A DNA stretch of 64,000 nt from Paenibacillus catalpae (GTDB lineage Bacteria; Bacillota; Bacilli; Paenibacillales; Paenibacillaceae), in contig NZ_FOMT01000002.1 of assembly GCF_900112695.1 (NCBI RefSeq), positions 1,164,492 to 1,228,491 of the forward strand, given 5' to 3'. Below the pieces are notes generated by a model. It was given only the letters and a program-made list of their open reading frames with translations, ran no database searches and was not told the origin of the DNA. Shown here piece after piece: positions 15,324 through 24,538 of the stretch (within the stretch, counting starts at the first letter, position 1; each line of letters opens with the position of its first letter). Position numbers and translations under genes: made by a program.

Positions 15324-18300
15324 ATGAACAGCATAGAATCCTCGTTTGTGCATTTGCACGTACATAGCGAATACAGCTTGCTCGACGGCGCCGCCCGGAT
15401 ACGCGACCTGGTGGCAAGAGCCGCAGAGCTCGGGATGAAGGCGCTCGCCCTTACCGATCACGGAGTCATGTACGGAGCAATTCCTTTTTATAGAGCATGC
15501 CTGGCGCAAGGCATTAAGCCGATTATCGGCTGCGAAATGTATTTTACGGCCGGATCCCGTTTCGAGAAGGGTAGCCGCAAGGAGAATCCGATCTATCATT
15601 TAATTCTTCTTGCCAAGAATGAAACCGGCTACCGCAATCTGATGAAGCTGAACTCGATTGGCCATTTGGAAGGCTTTCATTACAAGCCGCGCATCGACCC
15701 TGAAGTGCTGGAGGCTCATTCTGAGGGGCTTATCTGCCTGAGCTCTTGTCTGCACGGCGAAATCTCGCAGCATCTTCTTCATGATCGCCGTGAGGAAGCG
15801 TTAGCGGCAGCGCTGCGGTATAAGCGGATTTTCGGAGACGATTTCTATTTGGAGCTGCAAGATCACGGGATGCTGGATCAGAAAAAAGTAGCAGCCGCCA
15901 TGATCGAACTAGCCAGAGAAACGGGCATTAAACTTACGGCTACCAACGATGTTCATTATTTGACCACCGATGATGCGGCTGTGCAGGATGTTCTGATTTG
16001 TATCGGAACCGGCAAGTCCATAGACGATACGGACCGGATGAAGATGCAGACGGATCAGCTATATATGAAAAGCGGAGAAGAGATGGCTCTTTTGTTCCGC
16101 CATGTACCGGAAGCAATACACCATACAGCGGAAATAGCCGACAAATGCTCGCTTGAGCTTACGTTTGGGCGGGCGGCGCTGCCTGTATTCCGGCCGGTGC
16201 CTGAAGGCATGACATCATCGGTCTATTTGTCGGAGCTATGTCGTAACGGGCTAGCTTCCCGCTATTCAAGTTTGCCGCAATGGGCGGAGGATCCTGAGTA
16301 TCGGGAGCGGGCCGAAGCAAGGCTTGCTTATGAGTTGTCCGTTATTGAAAATATGGGCTTCAGCGACTATTTCCTGATCGTGTGGGATTTTGTCCGCTTT
16401 GCCCATGAGCAGGGCATACGGACCGGCCCGGGACGGGGTTCATCGGCGGGAAGTCTGGTTGCCTATGTACTCCGGATAACGGATGTGGATCCGCTGAAGT
16501 ACAAGCTGCTCTTCGAGCGGTTTCTGAATCCGGAACGGATTACGATGCCCGATATTGATATTGACTTTAATGACGAACGCCGCGATGAGGTTATCGCTTA
16601 TGTCTCTGCCAAATACGGCGAGGAGCATGTGGCGCAGATTATCACATTTGGAACGATGGCGGCCAAAGCGGCTGTCCGCGACGTCGGACGCGCGATGAAT
16701 GTGCCGTTTGCCGAGGTTGACCGGGCGGCGAAGCTGATTCCGAATCAGCTTGGCATTACGCTTGAGGATGCACTGCGGCAAAGCGATGGTCTGCGCGAAG
16801 CCTGCGAGCGGCAGCCCAAGACCGATGCCATGATCAAGATGGCGCTGAAGGTGGAAGGCATGCCCCGCCATGCCTCTACCCATGCCGCTGGCGTAGTTAT
16901 TTCAGGCGGTCCGCTGACCGATTATGTACCGCTCCAAGCGGGCAGTGAACGTACAGCGCTGACTCAATATTCGATGGAGCATCTGGAAGCGGTTGGCTTA
17001 TTGAAGATGGATTTTCTCGGCCTTCGGACATTATCGATTGTCGAGCGTTCTCTTGCGTGGGTGAAGGGACAGTACGGCAAAGAGATTGATTTCCGCAAAG
17101 TACCGGATAATGATCCGGCCACTTACGCAATGCTGGGACGCGGCGAGACGATGGGGATTTTCCAGCTGGAGTCATCCGGTGTAAGACGGGTGCTTAAGGA
17201 CATGAAACCGTCCGAATTCGAAGATATCGTCTCGGTGCTCGCCTTGTACCGTCCAGGTCCGATGGAGTTTATTCCCAAGTACATTCAGGGCAAGCATGGT
17301 CTTGCGCCCGTTGAGTATCCGCATCCTTCTCTCGAGCCGATACTGTCGGATACGTACGGCATTATTGTCTACCAGGAGCAGATCATGCAGATTGCCTCCG
17401 CTATGGCCGGATTCTCGCTTGGTGAAGCGGATTTGCTTCGGCGTGCCGTTTCGAAGAAAAAGCGGGAAGTACTGGATGAACAGCGCGCGCATTTTGTAAA
17501 AGGCAGTGTAAATGAAGGATATACAAATGATGAAGCGAATTTGGTATACGATATGATTGTACGTTTTGCCGATTACGGCTTCCCTCGCGCCCATGCCGCA
17601 GCTTACGGCGTGCTTGCCTTCCAGACGGCATGGCTCAAGGCCCATTATCCGATTCCGTTTATGGCGTCCATGCTCGCATCCGTTACGGGGAATCAGCGGA
17701 AGACGGCAGAATACGTGGACGAATGCAGACGGATGGGCATTGGGGTGTTGCCGCCTGATGTGAACGAGAGCGGAGTCACATTTACACCGGTGGAAGGGGC
17801 TGTGCGATTCGGTCTTGCTTCTGTCAAAAATGTAGGCACACAAGCCATTGAAGCGTTGGAAAAAGAGCGCAGGGAGCGGCCTTTCGACAGCCTGCTTGAT
17901 CTATGCCGGCGGGTTGATTTGCGGGTCGTAAACAAGCGTGTGCTGGAATCGCTCATTCAGGCCGGTGCAATGGAGTCTCTGCCCGGACACCGGGCGCAGC
18001 AGCTTGCCGCCCTTGAAGAAACGGTAGAAGCTGCGCTCAAATGGCGTAAGGAACGCGAGGAGCTGCAGATTGAGTTATTCGGCTTTGACGAAGTGCAGAA
18101 CTGGGATGTCGAGTTGCCGGACATAAGACCGTATTCGACTGGCGAGCAGCTTGAGCTGGAACGGGAGCTGCTTGGTCTCTATTTATCCGGTCATCCTCTC
18201 GATGCTGTTGAGGAACAGCTCGAGACTCTTGGACTCGACCGGCTTGTGGAGCTTGGAGATGCGGCTGACGGGGCACCGGCCATTATTGGCACCAGAATTG

Positions 18301-18986
18301 TTTCACTAAAGCCGTTTACGAACAAAAAAGGAAATGCGATGGGCTTTCTTGAAGTAGAAGACCGGGTTATACGGGCAGAAGCGGTTGTATTCCCGGCAGT
18401 CTGGAAGAGATGCGGGGACCGGCTTGTAAAAGGCGGTTTGGCGCTTGTCCAGGCAACCGTCCAGCAGCAGGACGAAGACTTCAAGCTGATTGTCGAGGAT
18501 GTTGTGCCGATTCAGGAAGGCGGCGCTTCAACCGAGCAGCTCGCCGAGCATGTCAAACGCATGCGGAAGCAGGCAAGCGCCCGCGCTGCGAGAAGTGCGG
18601 TGGGCAGTTATCAGGCTCAGACTTCACCGCCGCAAGGTGCCGCGGTCCGGACGCCTGCCCAGCAACCAGCCTCCCAGCCAGCTTCAGCCAGAAAGACGCA
18701 GCCGGCTGCAAGGCCGGCAGAGTCATCCGAGCGTACAAGCGTACCGGTGGAAAAGAAGCGTCAGCGGATCTATATCAAGATTGCGGCAACGCGCGAGCAG
18801 TCTGACGTTCTGGAGCAGCTGAAGACGCTGCTTGCCTCCCATCACGGGCAGTTGGACACCGTGCTGTTCTACGAACGGGAACAGCGCTCACTTGCTCTAA
18901 GCGATGCCTATCGGACGAAGCCTTCTCCTCAGTTATTTAGTGCAATTGAGCAGCTTCTTGGGCAAGGAGCGGTAATTGTCAGATAA
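15324..18986 (+). CDS. dnaE: DNA polymerase III alpha subunit
   Basis: 1220 aa replicative polymerase of the DnaE class. The order is: N-terminal PHP domain (HVHSEYSLLDGAARI, about 10-25), the palm with GPGRGSSAGS (about 368) and the catalytic PDIDIDF motif (about 408-414), fingers, helix-hairpin-helix, and an OB fold (IIGTRIVSLKPFTNKKGNAMGFLEVED, about 990-1016). A low-complexity Ala/Gln/Pro linker (about 1090-1135) then leads to a short C-terminal domain. It is longer than the B. subtilis enzyme (about 1115 aa), mainly through the linker and tail. ATG 15324 follows GAGGGAG. In Firmicutes DnaE works beside PolC in lagging-strand synthesis. Confidence 0.97.
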   Translation: MNSIESSFVHLHVHSEYSLLDGAARIRDLVARAAELGMKALALTDHGVMYGAIPFYRACLAQGIKPIIGCEMYFTAGSRFEKGSRKENPIYHLILLAKNETGYRNLMKLNSIGHLEGFHYKPRIDPEVLEAHSEGLICLSSCLHGEISQHLLHDRREEALAAALRYKRIFGDDFYLELQDHGMLDQKKVAAAMIELARETGIKLTATNDVHYLTTDDAAVQDVLICIGTGKSIDDTDRMKMQTDQLYMKSGEEMALLFRHVPEAIHHTAEIADKCSLELTFGRAALPVFRPVPEGMTSSVYLSELCRNGLASRYSSLPQWAEDPEYRERAEARLAYELSVIENMGFSDYFLIVWDFVRFAHEQGIRTGPGRGSSAGSLVAYVLRITDVDPLKYKLLFERFLNPERITMPDIDIDFNDERRDEVIAYVSAKYGEEHVAQIITFGTMAAKAAVRDVGRAMNVPFAEVDRAAKLIPNQLGITLEDALRQSDGLREACERQPKTDAMIKMALKVEGMPRHASTHAAGVVISGGPLTDYVPLQAGSERTALTQYSMEHLEAVGLLKMDFLGLRTLSIVERSLAWVKGQYGKEIDFRKVPDNDPATYAMLGRGETMGIFQLESSGVRRVLKDMKPSEFEDIVSVLALYRPGPMEFIPKYIQGKHGLAPVEYPHPSLEPILSDTYGIIVYQEQIMQIASAMAGFSLGEADLLRRAVSKKKREVLDEQRAHFVKGSVNEGYTNDEANLVYDMIVRFADYGFPRAHAAAYGVLAFQTAWLKAHYPIPFMASMLASVTGNQRKTAEYVDECRRMGIGVLPPDVNESGVTFTPVEGAVRFGLASVKNVGTQAIEALEKERRERPFDSLLDLCRRVDLRVVNKRVLESLIQAGAMESLPGHRAQQLAALEETVEAALKWRKEREELQIELFGFDEVQNWDVELPDIRPYSTGEQLELERELLGLYLSGHPLDAVEEQLETLGLDRLVELGDAADGAPAIIGTRIVSLKPFTNKKGNAMGFLEVEDRVIRAEAVVFPAVWKRCGDRLVKGGLALVQATVQQQDEDFKLIVEDVVPIQEGGASTEQLAEHVKRMRKQASARAARSAVGSYQAQTSPPQGAAVRTPAQQPASQPASARKTQPAARPAESSERTSVPVEKKRQRIYIKIAATREQSDVLEQLKTLLASHHGQLDTVLFYEREQRSLALSDAYRTKPSPQLFSAIEQLLGQGAVIVR

Positions 18987-19115
18987 TTTATGCACAACTC
19001 TATCACCTCCCGCATACATTTAGTGTTACAAGTGGGATTAAGCGGTACAGCAGCCGCTATATTTCCCCGGCTTACGTTGCATGAAGACGTACAAGCATAT
19101 GCGGGAGGGATGGAC

Positions 19116-19610
19116 ATGACGTCCGGAATCGAAAATTGGTTGCAAAAGCGTGGAGTAAGTGTTGATGATATTGCAGAGATTGTATATACGCTGCAACGTC
19201 CCTACAATGCGGATTTGACCATTGAAGAGTGCGAAGTGAGCGTAAGGGCTGTGCTGGAGAAGCGCGAGGTGCAGTATGTGCTGTATACCGGAATCGCTCT
19301 TGACGAGTTGGCGGAGCGCCGGCTGCTGCCGGAACCGCTGCAGGCGATCATGGAAACCGATGAGTCTTTGTACGGTGTAGATGAGACTTTAGCGCTAGGA
19401 ATTACGAATGTTTATGGCATGATTGGCTTGACGAGTTTCGGATATTTGGATAAAGTAAAGCCCGGCATCATTCGTCAGCTCAATCTGAAAGGCGAGAAAA
19501 TTCACGTATTTCTCGATGACCTTGTTGCAGGATTGGCGGCGGCAGCTTCAGCAAGAATCGCGCACCAGGACCCAAAAGCCATCCGATACCATTTGCCCGA
19601 TTCGCCATGA
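19116..19610 (+). CDS. YutG/PgpA-like phosphatidylglycerophosphatase family protein
   Basis: About 164 aa from the start chosen here (ATG 19116; GGGAGGG six bases ahead; ATG 19110 is too close to it). The family blocks are ENWLQKRGVSVDDIAEIVY, LTIEECEVSVRAVLEKREVQYVLYTG, TDESLYGVDETLALGITNVYGMIGLTSFGYLDK and the end block IHVFLDDLVAGLAAAASARIA. These match B. subtilis YutG, related to PgpA, which hydrolyses phosphatidylglycerol phosphate in lipid synthesis. The motif VFLDD supplies acidic metal ligands. A paralogue lies at 42724. Confidence 0.82.
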   Translation: MTSGIENWLQKRGVSVDDIAEIVYTLQRPYNADLTIEECEVSVRAVLEKREVQYVLYTGIALDELAERRLLPEPLQAIMETDESLYGVDETLALGITNVYGMIGLTSFGYLDKVKPGIIRQLNLKGEKIHVFLDDLVAGLAAAASARIAHQDPKAIRYHLPDSP

Positions 19611-19706
19611 CTGTGGTATCATTATGACATCATATGGCCTTAAACGGGATTGACTTGTTTGAAGATGCGAACTTTGCCCCGGGCAGAGTTTTCAGGAGGT
19701 ACCATA

Positions 19707-19895
19707 ATGTGGACGGTCATTTACATCGCTCCAACCGCTAGAATCGCGGACAACATCAAGAAGCGGCTTACGGAAGAAGGCTTTCTCGTAAAAGTCCGTC
19801 CAGTTAATCTGTCTAAACAGCAATATGAGATTTTGGTTCCGTCGGGTGAATTGGAGGAAGTACAGGAAGTATTTAACTCCATTATGCAGCCGTAA
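19707..19895 (+). CDS. Small conserved protein, unknown function
   Basis: 62 aa starting [20 protein letters not shown]. The beta-alpha-beta pattern (WTVIYIAP / [16 protein letters not shown] / [21 protein letters not shown]) suggests a small ferredoxin-like fold like DUF2007-type proteins. ATG 19707 with AGGAGGT seven bases ahead is clearly the start; an upstream in-frame ATG has no site. It lies directly ahead of accD and may be co-transcribed with it. No function can be assigned. Confidence 0.75.
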   Translation: MWTVIYIAPTARIADNIKKRLTEEGFLVKVRPVNLSKQQYEILVPSGELEEVQEVFNSIMQP

Positions 19896-19932
19896 TAACC
19901 TTATACTATTGCGCCTTGAGAGGTGTCACACA

Positions 19933-20805
19933 TTGCAAATTAAGGACTTATTTTCAAAGAAGAAGTATGCGACCATCCCTTCTGAGCGGCCTAAACGCGA
20001 CATACCGGAAGGTCTAATGAATAAGTGCTCCAAATGCGGCACCATTCAGTACAGCAAAGAATTGGATAAGAACTTGAAGGTATGCTCGTCATGCGGGCAT
20101 CATTACCGTCTGAGCGCTTGGGAACGGATTGGAATGACGCTTGATGACGGGCGTTTGTTTGAATACGATGCTGAAATGGAATCTGTCGATCCAATGGAAT
20201 TCCCTGGGTACAAAGGGAAGCTGGAGCAGCAACGGCAGAAGAACCCTAGTCTTCGCGAAGCCGTCGTAACCGGTGAAGGCACCATTAACGGCCATCCGGT
20301 TGTTGTTGCGGTTATGAGCTTTGACTTTTTCAGCGGAAGCATGGGGTCTGTCGTTGGTGAGAAAATAACACGAGCAATTGAAGCGGCACATGAGAAGAAG
20401 CTGCCGCTGCTTATTTTCTCGACATCGGGCGGTGCCCGCATGCAGGAAAGTATACTTAGCCTAATGCAAATGGCGAAGACAAGCGCCGCTCTTTCCATGT
20501 TTCAAGGGGCTGGAGGCTTGTTCATTTCGGTGTTTACAGATCCAACGATGGGCGGGGTTTCCGCCAGCTTTGCGAGTCTTGGCGACTACAATTTGGCCGA
20601 GCCCGGCGCGCTTGTCGGATTTGCGGGCCGCATTGTAATCGAGCAGACGATTCGCCAGAAGCTGCCGGACAACTTCCAGACAGCAGAGTTCAACATGCAG
20701 CATGGACAGCTTGACCTGGTCGTTCACCGCAAGGATATGAAGGTAACGATTGGCAAGCTGCTTGATATGCATACCGTAAGGGAGGGATTATCCCATGGCG
20801 GCTGA
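19933..20805 (+). CDS. accD: Acetyl-CoA carboxylase carboxyltransferase subunit beta
   Basis: About 290 aa. Beta subunit of the carboxyltransferase that moves carboxyl from carboxybiotin to acetyl-CoA to give malonyl-CoA for fatty-acid synthesis. The N-terminal zinc ribbon has Cys32, Cys35, Cys51 and Cys54; the crotonase-like core contains [21 protein letters not shown] and [29 protein letters not shown] 19933 is the start: the protein then begins [18 protein letters not shown] like its relatives, with GAGAGGTG seven bases ahead. It overlaps accA by 11 bases, giving equal output of the two subunits. Confidence 0.95.
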   Translation: MQIKDLFSKKKYATIPSERPKRDIPEGLMNKCSKCGTIQYSKELDKNLKVCSSCGHHYRLSAWERIGMTLDDGRLFEYDAEMESVDPMEFPGYKGKLEQQRQKNPSLREAVVTGEGTINGHPVVVAVMSFDFFSGSMGSVVGEKITRAIEAAHEKKLPLLIFSTSGGARMQESILSLMQMAKTSAALSMFQGAGGLFISVFTDPTMGGVSASFASLGDYNLAEPGALVGFAGRIVIEQTIRQKLPDNFQTAEFNMQHGQLDLVVHRKDMKVTIGKLLDMHTVREGLSHGG

Positions 20806-21832
20806 ACAGATGCTTCCATTCGAGAAGCCGATCAGTGATTTGCGCGAGAAGATTGCAACGCTGAAGACGCTGGCTGAGAACAACGGCATGGACTTTTCCG
20901 AAGAGATTGCACGACTAGAAGAAAAGTGCAAGGCAATGGAGGAAGAGTTGTACAACGAAATGACTCCGGCGCAGAAGATGCATATTGCGCGTCTTCATCA
21001 GCGTCCGACCTCGCTTGATTTCATTCAGGCGGTCTTCACGGATTTCATGGAGCTGCATGGCGACCGTTTGTTTGCTGATGATCTGGCGATTGTCGGCGGT
21101 CTGGCCAAATTGAATGGGCTGCCGGTCACGGTTATTGGTCATCAGCGAGGCAAGGATACGAAGGATAATATTGCCCGTTTCTTTGGCAGTCCTCACCCGG
21201 AAGGATTCCGGAAAGCGCTGCGTCTTATGCAGCAGGCAAACAAATTTAACCGCCCGATTATTACCTTTATTGATACAAAGGGCGCTTATCCTGGCAACAC
21301 GGCCGAGGAGCGTGGCCAATCGGAAGCGATTGCCCGTAACTTAAGAGAGATGGCCGGATTTGGCGTGCCGATCGTCTGCATCGTAATTGGTGAAGGCGGC
21401 AGCGGCGGAGCTCTTGCTCTTGGCGTCGGCAACCGGGTTCTTATGCTTGAGAATGCGATTTATTCCGCGATTTCGCCTAACGGCGCAGCCTCCATTTTAT
21501 GGAAGGATGCAACGAAAGCGGATATTGCGGCTGAAGCCATGAAAATTACGGCGAAAGATTTGCTCGAATTCGAGGTTATCGAGGATATCGTAGAGGAGCC
21601 GCAAGGCGGCGCTCATCGAGATTTGGCGTTTACCGCGGAACGGCTGAAGGAGAAATTGTGGAAGCATTTGGTGGAACTTCTGCCGATGACGCCTGAGCAA
21701 CTCATTGAAGACCGTTACCATAAATTCCGTAAGATTGGCCAATTCCGTATGGCTGAAGCTGCATCGCAGGAGACTCCGCAAGCTTCGCAAGAATCGGATG
21801 CTCCTGAAATGACGGAATCGGCAAAGGTATAA
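20795..21832 (+). CDS. accA: Acetyl-CoA carboxylase carboxyltransferase subunit alpha
   Basis: 345 aa partner of AccD. The N-terminal helical part (about 1-50) includes [16 protein letters not shown] and a coiled-coil-like [17 protein letters not shown]. The core contains [54 protein letters not shown] and the oxyanion region [22 protein letters not shown]. The C-terminal tail is acidic and rich in Ser/Gln. It is usually followed by pfkA and pyk in Bacillus; here pyk follows directly. Confidence 0.96.
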   Translation: MAAEQMLPFEKPISDLREKIATLKTLAENNGMDFSEEIARLEEKCKAMEEELYNEMTPAQKMHIARLHQRPTSLDFIQAVFTDFMELHGDRLFADDLAIVGGLAKLNGLPVTVIGHQRGKDTKDNIARFFGSPHPEGFRKALRLMQQANKFNRPIITFIDTKGAYPGNTAEERGQSEAIARNLREMAGFGVPIVCIVIGEGGSGGALALGVGNRVLMLENAIYSAISPNGAASILWKDATKADIAAEAMKITAKDLLEFEVIEDIVEEPQGGAHRDLAFTAERLKEKLWKHLVELLPMTPEQLIEDRYHKFRKIGQFRMAEAASQETPQASQESDAPEMTESAKV

Positions 21833-21923
21833 AAATTTTACAATTGTAGTACAAGCTGCGGCTCAAGAAAATGATTATTGACAATAATGACTATAGCAGG
21901 CACTAAACGGAGGATAATTAAAC

Positions 21924-23678
21924 ATGCGTAAAGCGAAAATTGTATGTACGATCGGACCTTCCAGCGAATCGTTGGAAAACACAAAGAAATTGATTAAAGC
22001 GGGTATGAACGTTGCCCGTCTGAACTTCTCCCACGGCGACTTTGAAGAGCATGGCAACCGTATTAAAAATATCGGTATTGCAAACAAAGAGCTGGGTTCA
22101 AACGTAGCGATTCTGCTTGACACGAAAGGCCCGGAGATTCGTCTTGGCAAGCTGAAAGAAGAGCCAATCGAACTGGTACAAGGCGAACGAGTAACGTTGA
22201 CAACAGAAGAAATTCTGGGCGACATTAACCGCGTGCCTATTACTTACACTGATCTGCCGAAGGACGTTTCCATCGGTTCGACCATTCTGATCGATGACGG
22301 CCTGATTGGTCTGACCGTTGAAGAAGTACAAGGAACTGAGATCATTTGCCGTATCGTAAACAGCGGTCAAATCAAGAGCAAGAAGGGCGTTAACGTTCCT
22401 GGCGTTGCCATTTCCCTTCCTGGTATTACGGAAAAAGACGCTAACGATATCATCTTCGGTATCGAGATGGGCATCGACTTCATTGCCGCTTCGTTCGTTC
22501 GTAAAGCAAGCGACGTGCTTGAAATCCGCGAACTGCTTGAGCGCCACAATGCAAGCCATATCCAAATCATCTCCAAAATCGAGAACCAACAAGGCGTTGA
22601 CAACCTCGATGAGATTCTGGAAGTATCCGACGGCCTGATGGTTGCCCGCGGCGACCTTGGCGTTGAGATTCCGGCCGAAGAAGTACCGCTGGTACAAAAA
22701 ACAATGATCGAAAAATGTAACCGTGTAGGTAAACCGGTTATTACAGCTACGCAAATGCTGGATTCGATGCAGCGCAACCCGCGTCCAACCCGCGCAGAAG
22801 CAAGTGACGTAGCAAACGCGATCTTCGACGGTACGGATGCAATCATGCTCTCCGGCGAAACGGCTGCTGGTAAATACCCGGTTGAAGCGGTAACAACAAT
22901 GTCCCGCATCGCTGAGCGTGCAGAAGCAGCTTTGGAATACCGTGAAATCTTCACGAAACAAGCTAACGCTCAACAAACTTCCGTAACAGAAGCAATCAGC
23001 CAAGCGGTTGCAGTATCCGCACTGGATCTGAATGCAGCAGCTATCGTGACATCGACACAAAGCGGCTTCACAGCTCGCATGGTAGCTAAATACCGTCCTA
23101 AAGCACCAATCATCGCGGTAACAAACGATGAGAAAGTAATGCGCCGTCTGGCTCTGATCTGGGGCGTTAAACCGGTTCTTGGCGAAATCGCCGAAACGAC
23201 GGACGCTATGTTCGAGAACGCGGTTGCAGGTGCTAGAGGCACTGGCCTGATCAGCCTTGGCGATACTATCGTTATTACAGCGGGTGTTCCGGTTGGCCGA
23301 GCAGGTACAACAAACTTGATCAAGATCCACCATGTTGGCGAGCTTCTGGCACAAGGCCAAGGTATCGGCAGCCAAACAACGACTGGCCGCATCGTTGTAG
23401 CTCGTACGCCTGAAGAAGCAAACGCACGCGTTACTAAAGGTTCGATCCTCGTAACGGTATCGACTGACAAAGAATATATGCCTGCTTTCGAGAAAGCGGC
23501 AGCTGTTATTACGGAACAAGGCGGTATTACAAGCCATGCAGCCGTATGCGGCATTAACTTGGGTATTCCGGTTATTCTGGGTATTTCGAATGCAACTGAA
23601 TTGCTCATGGACGGTACGGAAGTAACGGTCTACGGCGAAACAGGTGTTGTATACTCCGGACAAGCTAAAGTCCTGTAA
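21924..23678 (+). CDS. pyk: Pyruvate kinase with C-terminal PEP-utilising domain
   Basis: 584 aa. It converts phosphoenolpyruvate and ADP to pyruvate and ATP. The catalytic barrel begins [16 protein letters not shown], with [52 protein letters not shown] and the substrate-loop [19 protein letters not shown]. The C-domain is followed by an extra ~105-residue PEP-utilising mobile domain ([20 protein letters not shown] to [21 protein letters not shown]), as in Bacillus and Geobacillus enzymes. Codon use is strongly biased, fitting high expression. The start has GGAGG ahead. Confidence 0.97.
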   Translation: MRKAKIVCTIGPSSESLENTKKLIKAGMNVARLNFSHGDFEEHGNRIKNIGIANKELGSNVAILLDTKGPEIRLGKLKEEPIELVQGERVTLTTEEILGDINRVPITYTDLPKDVSIGSTILIDDGLIGLTVEEVQGTEIICRIVNSGQIKSKKGVNVPGVAISLPGITEKDANDIIFGIEMGIDFIAASFVRKASDVLEIRELLERHNASHIQIISKIENQQGVDNLDEILEVSDGLMVARGDLGVEIPAEEVPLVQKTMIEKCNRVGKPVITATQMLDSMQRNPRPTRAEASDVANAIFDGTDAIMLSGETAAGKYPVEAVTTMSRIAERAEAALEYREIFTKQANAQQTSVTEAISQAVAVSALDLNAAAIVTSTQSGFTARMVAKYRPKAPIIAVTNDEKVMRRLALIWGVKPVLGEIAETTDAMFENAVAGARGTGLISLGDTIVITAGVPVGRAGTTNLIKIHHVGELLAQGQGIGSQTTTGRIVVARTPEEANARVTKGSILVTVSTDKEYMPAFEKAAAVITEQGGITSHAAVCGINLGIPVILGISNATELLMDGTEVTVYGETGVVYSGQAKVL

Positions 23679-23718
23679 TACCAAATTTCATATTTCTCTA
23701 GCAAGTAGAGAACAGCAG

Positions 23719-23750
23719 AAGCGAGGGTGAGCTATTCACCGTCGCTTTTG
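23719..23750 (+). terminator. Intrinsic terminator of pyk
   Basis: AAGCGAGGGTGA and TCACCGTCGCTTTT form a stem of about 11 bp with a short loop and a T-rich end. Confidence 0.8.
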
Positions 23751-23864
23751 TTTCAAATATATATAGTTTTAACGACTTGCCGCCAATGGTGGCGAAAGCC
23801 GATTCGCTTGAAATAGGATTAATTTTTTATTACATAAGTTCGTAATAATATAGGGGGTAGCTTC

Positions 23865-24335
23865 ATGATGCCGTCACAGAAGTGGTTCCTGCATCCTCTG
23901 CGCGTTCGTTATCAGGAAACGGATCAAATGGGGGTAGTCTTTCATGGCAATTACATAACATGGTTTGAGATTGGCCGTACAGAGCTGATCCGTTCATCGG
24001 GTTATGATTACAAAACAGTCGAACAGCAAGGCTTGCTGCTTCCCGTAGTGGACCTGCAATGCCGTTATGAGCTTCCGGCACGATATGATGATACGGTGTT
24101 AATATGTACGCGCATTTCTGATTTTTCCCCGGTACGTCTTTCCTTCGAGTCCGAAATCCGCAGAGTGGGTCTGGATCAATTTCATCAGGCTATCATTGAG
24201 AACAGCGAGGAGCTGCCTGGCGAAAGACTGGTTGCAGGCGGCACGAAGCACGTCTGGGTGAATGAGAAGTGGCGGCCGGCAAGACTGGATAAAGCACTGC
24301 CGGAATTGTATGCCCTGCTGCAATCCCTGGCATAG
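23865..24335 (+). CDS. Acyl-CoA thioesterase (4HBT/YbgC-type hotdog)
   Basis: 156 aa single hotdog domain. The 4-hydroxybenzoyl-CoA thioesterase-type active-site block is plain: VRYQETDQMGVVFHGNYITWFE, with the usual catalytic Asp (D of ETDQMG) and H-x-x-Y. SGYDYKTVEQQGLLLPVVDLQCRY and PARYDDTVLICTRI follow, matching the family. It hydrolyses acyl-CoA or acyl-ACP thioesters; the substrate is unknown. A GGGGG stretch precedes the ATG pair. It stands alone between pyk and ppk. Confidence 0.9.
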   Translation: MMPSQKWFLHPLRVRYQETDQMGVVFHGNYITWFEIGRTELIRSSGYDYKTVEQQGLLLPVVDLQCRYELPARYDDTVLICTRISDFSPVRLSFESEIRRVGLDQFHQAIIENSEELPGERLVAGGTKHVWVNEKWRPARLDKALPELYALLQSLA

Positions 24336-24353
24336 CGGTTCTTTGGTAGCGAA

Positions 24354-24451
24354 GGTTGTTTCGGTCGAGTGCGACTATTGTGTGTTGTTTGTTTCAACCA
24401 TCAAAGGTTGATCAAGAAACAAACCACAAGGAGCAATCGGCCGAAATAACC
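24354..24451. repeat. Imperfect palindrome between the thioesterase gene and ppk
   Basis: The outer arms GGTTGTTTCGG (24354-24364) and CCGAAATAACC (24441-24451) differ at one base. The inner arms GTTTGTTTC (24387-24395) and GAAACAAAC (24416-24424) are perfect, and the centre is CAACC-atcaaa-GGTTG. It has the same nested design as the elements at 11030 and 13811 but a different sequence, and no T-run follows. Confidence 0.6.
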
Positions 24452-24538
24452 GGAGCCCTTAACCTACTCTTTACAAATCGTTAATATTCCAATAATAGTC
24501 ATCTGTCATAATAGGGGCATGATTGGGAGGCGTGAGGA

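Noticed and set aside
22098-23684. 528-codon open frame on the minus strand across pyk
   Set aside because: It is antisense to pyk, whose product is complete with all motifs. The frame is open because of the strongly biased codons of pyk; the Cys-rich protein has no recognisable domain.
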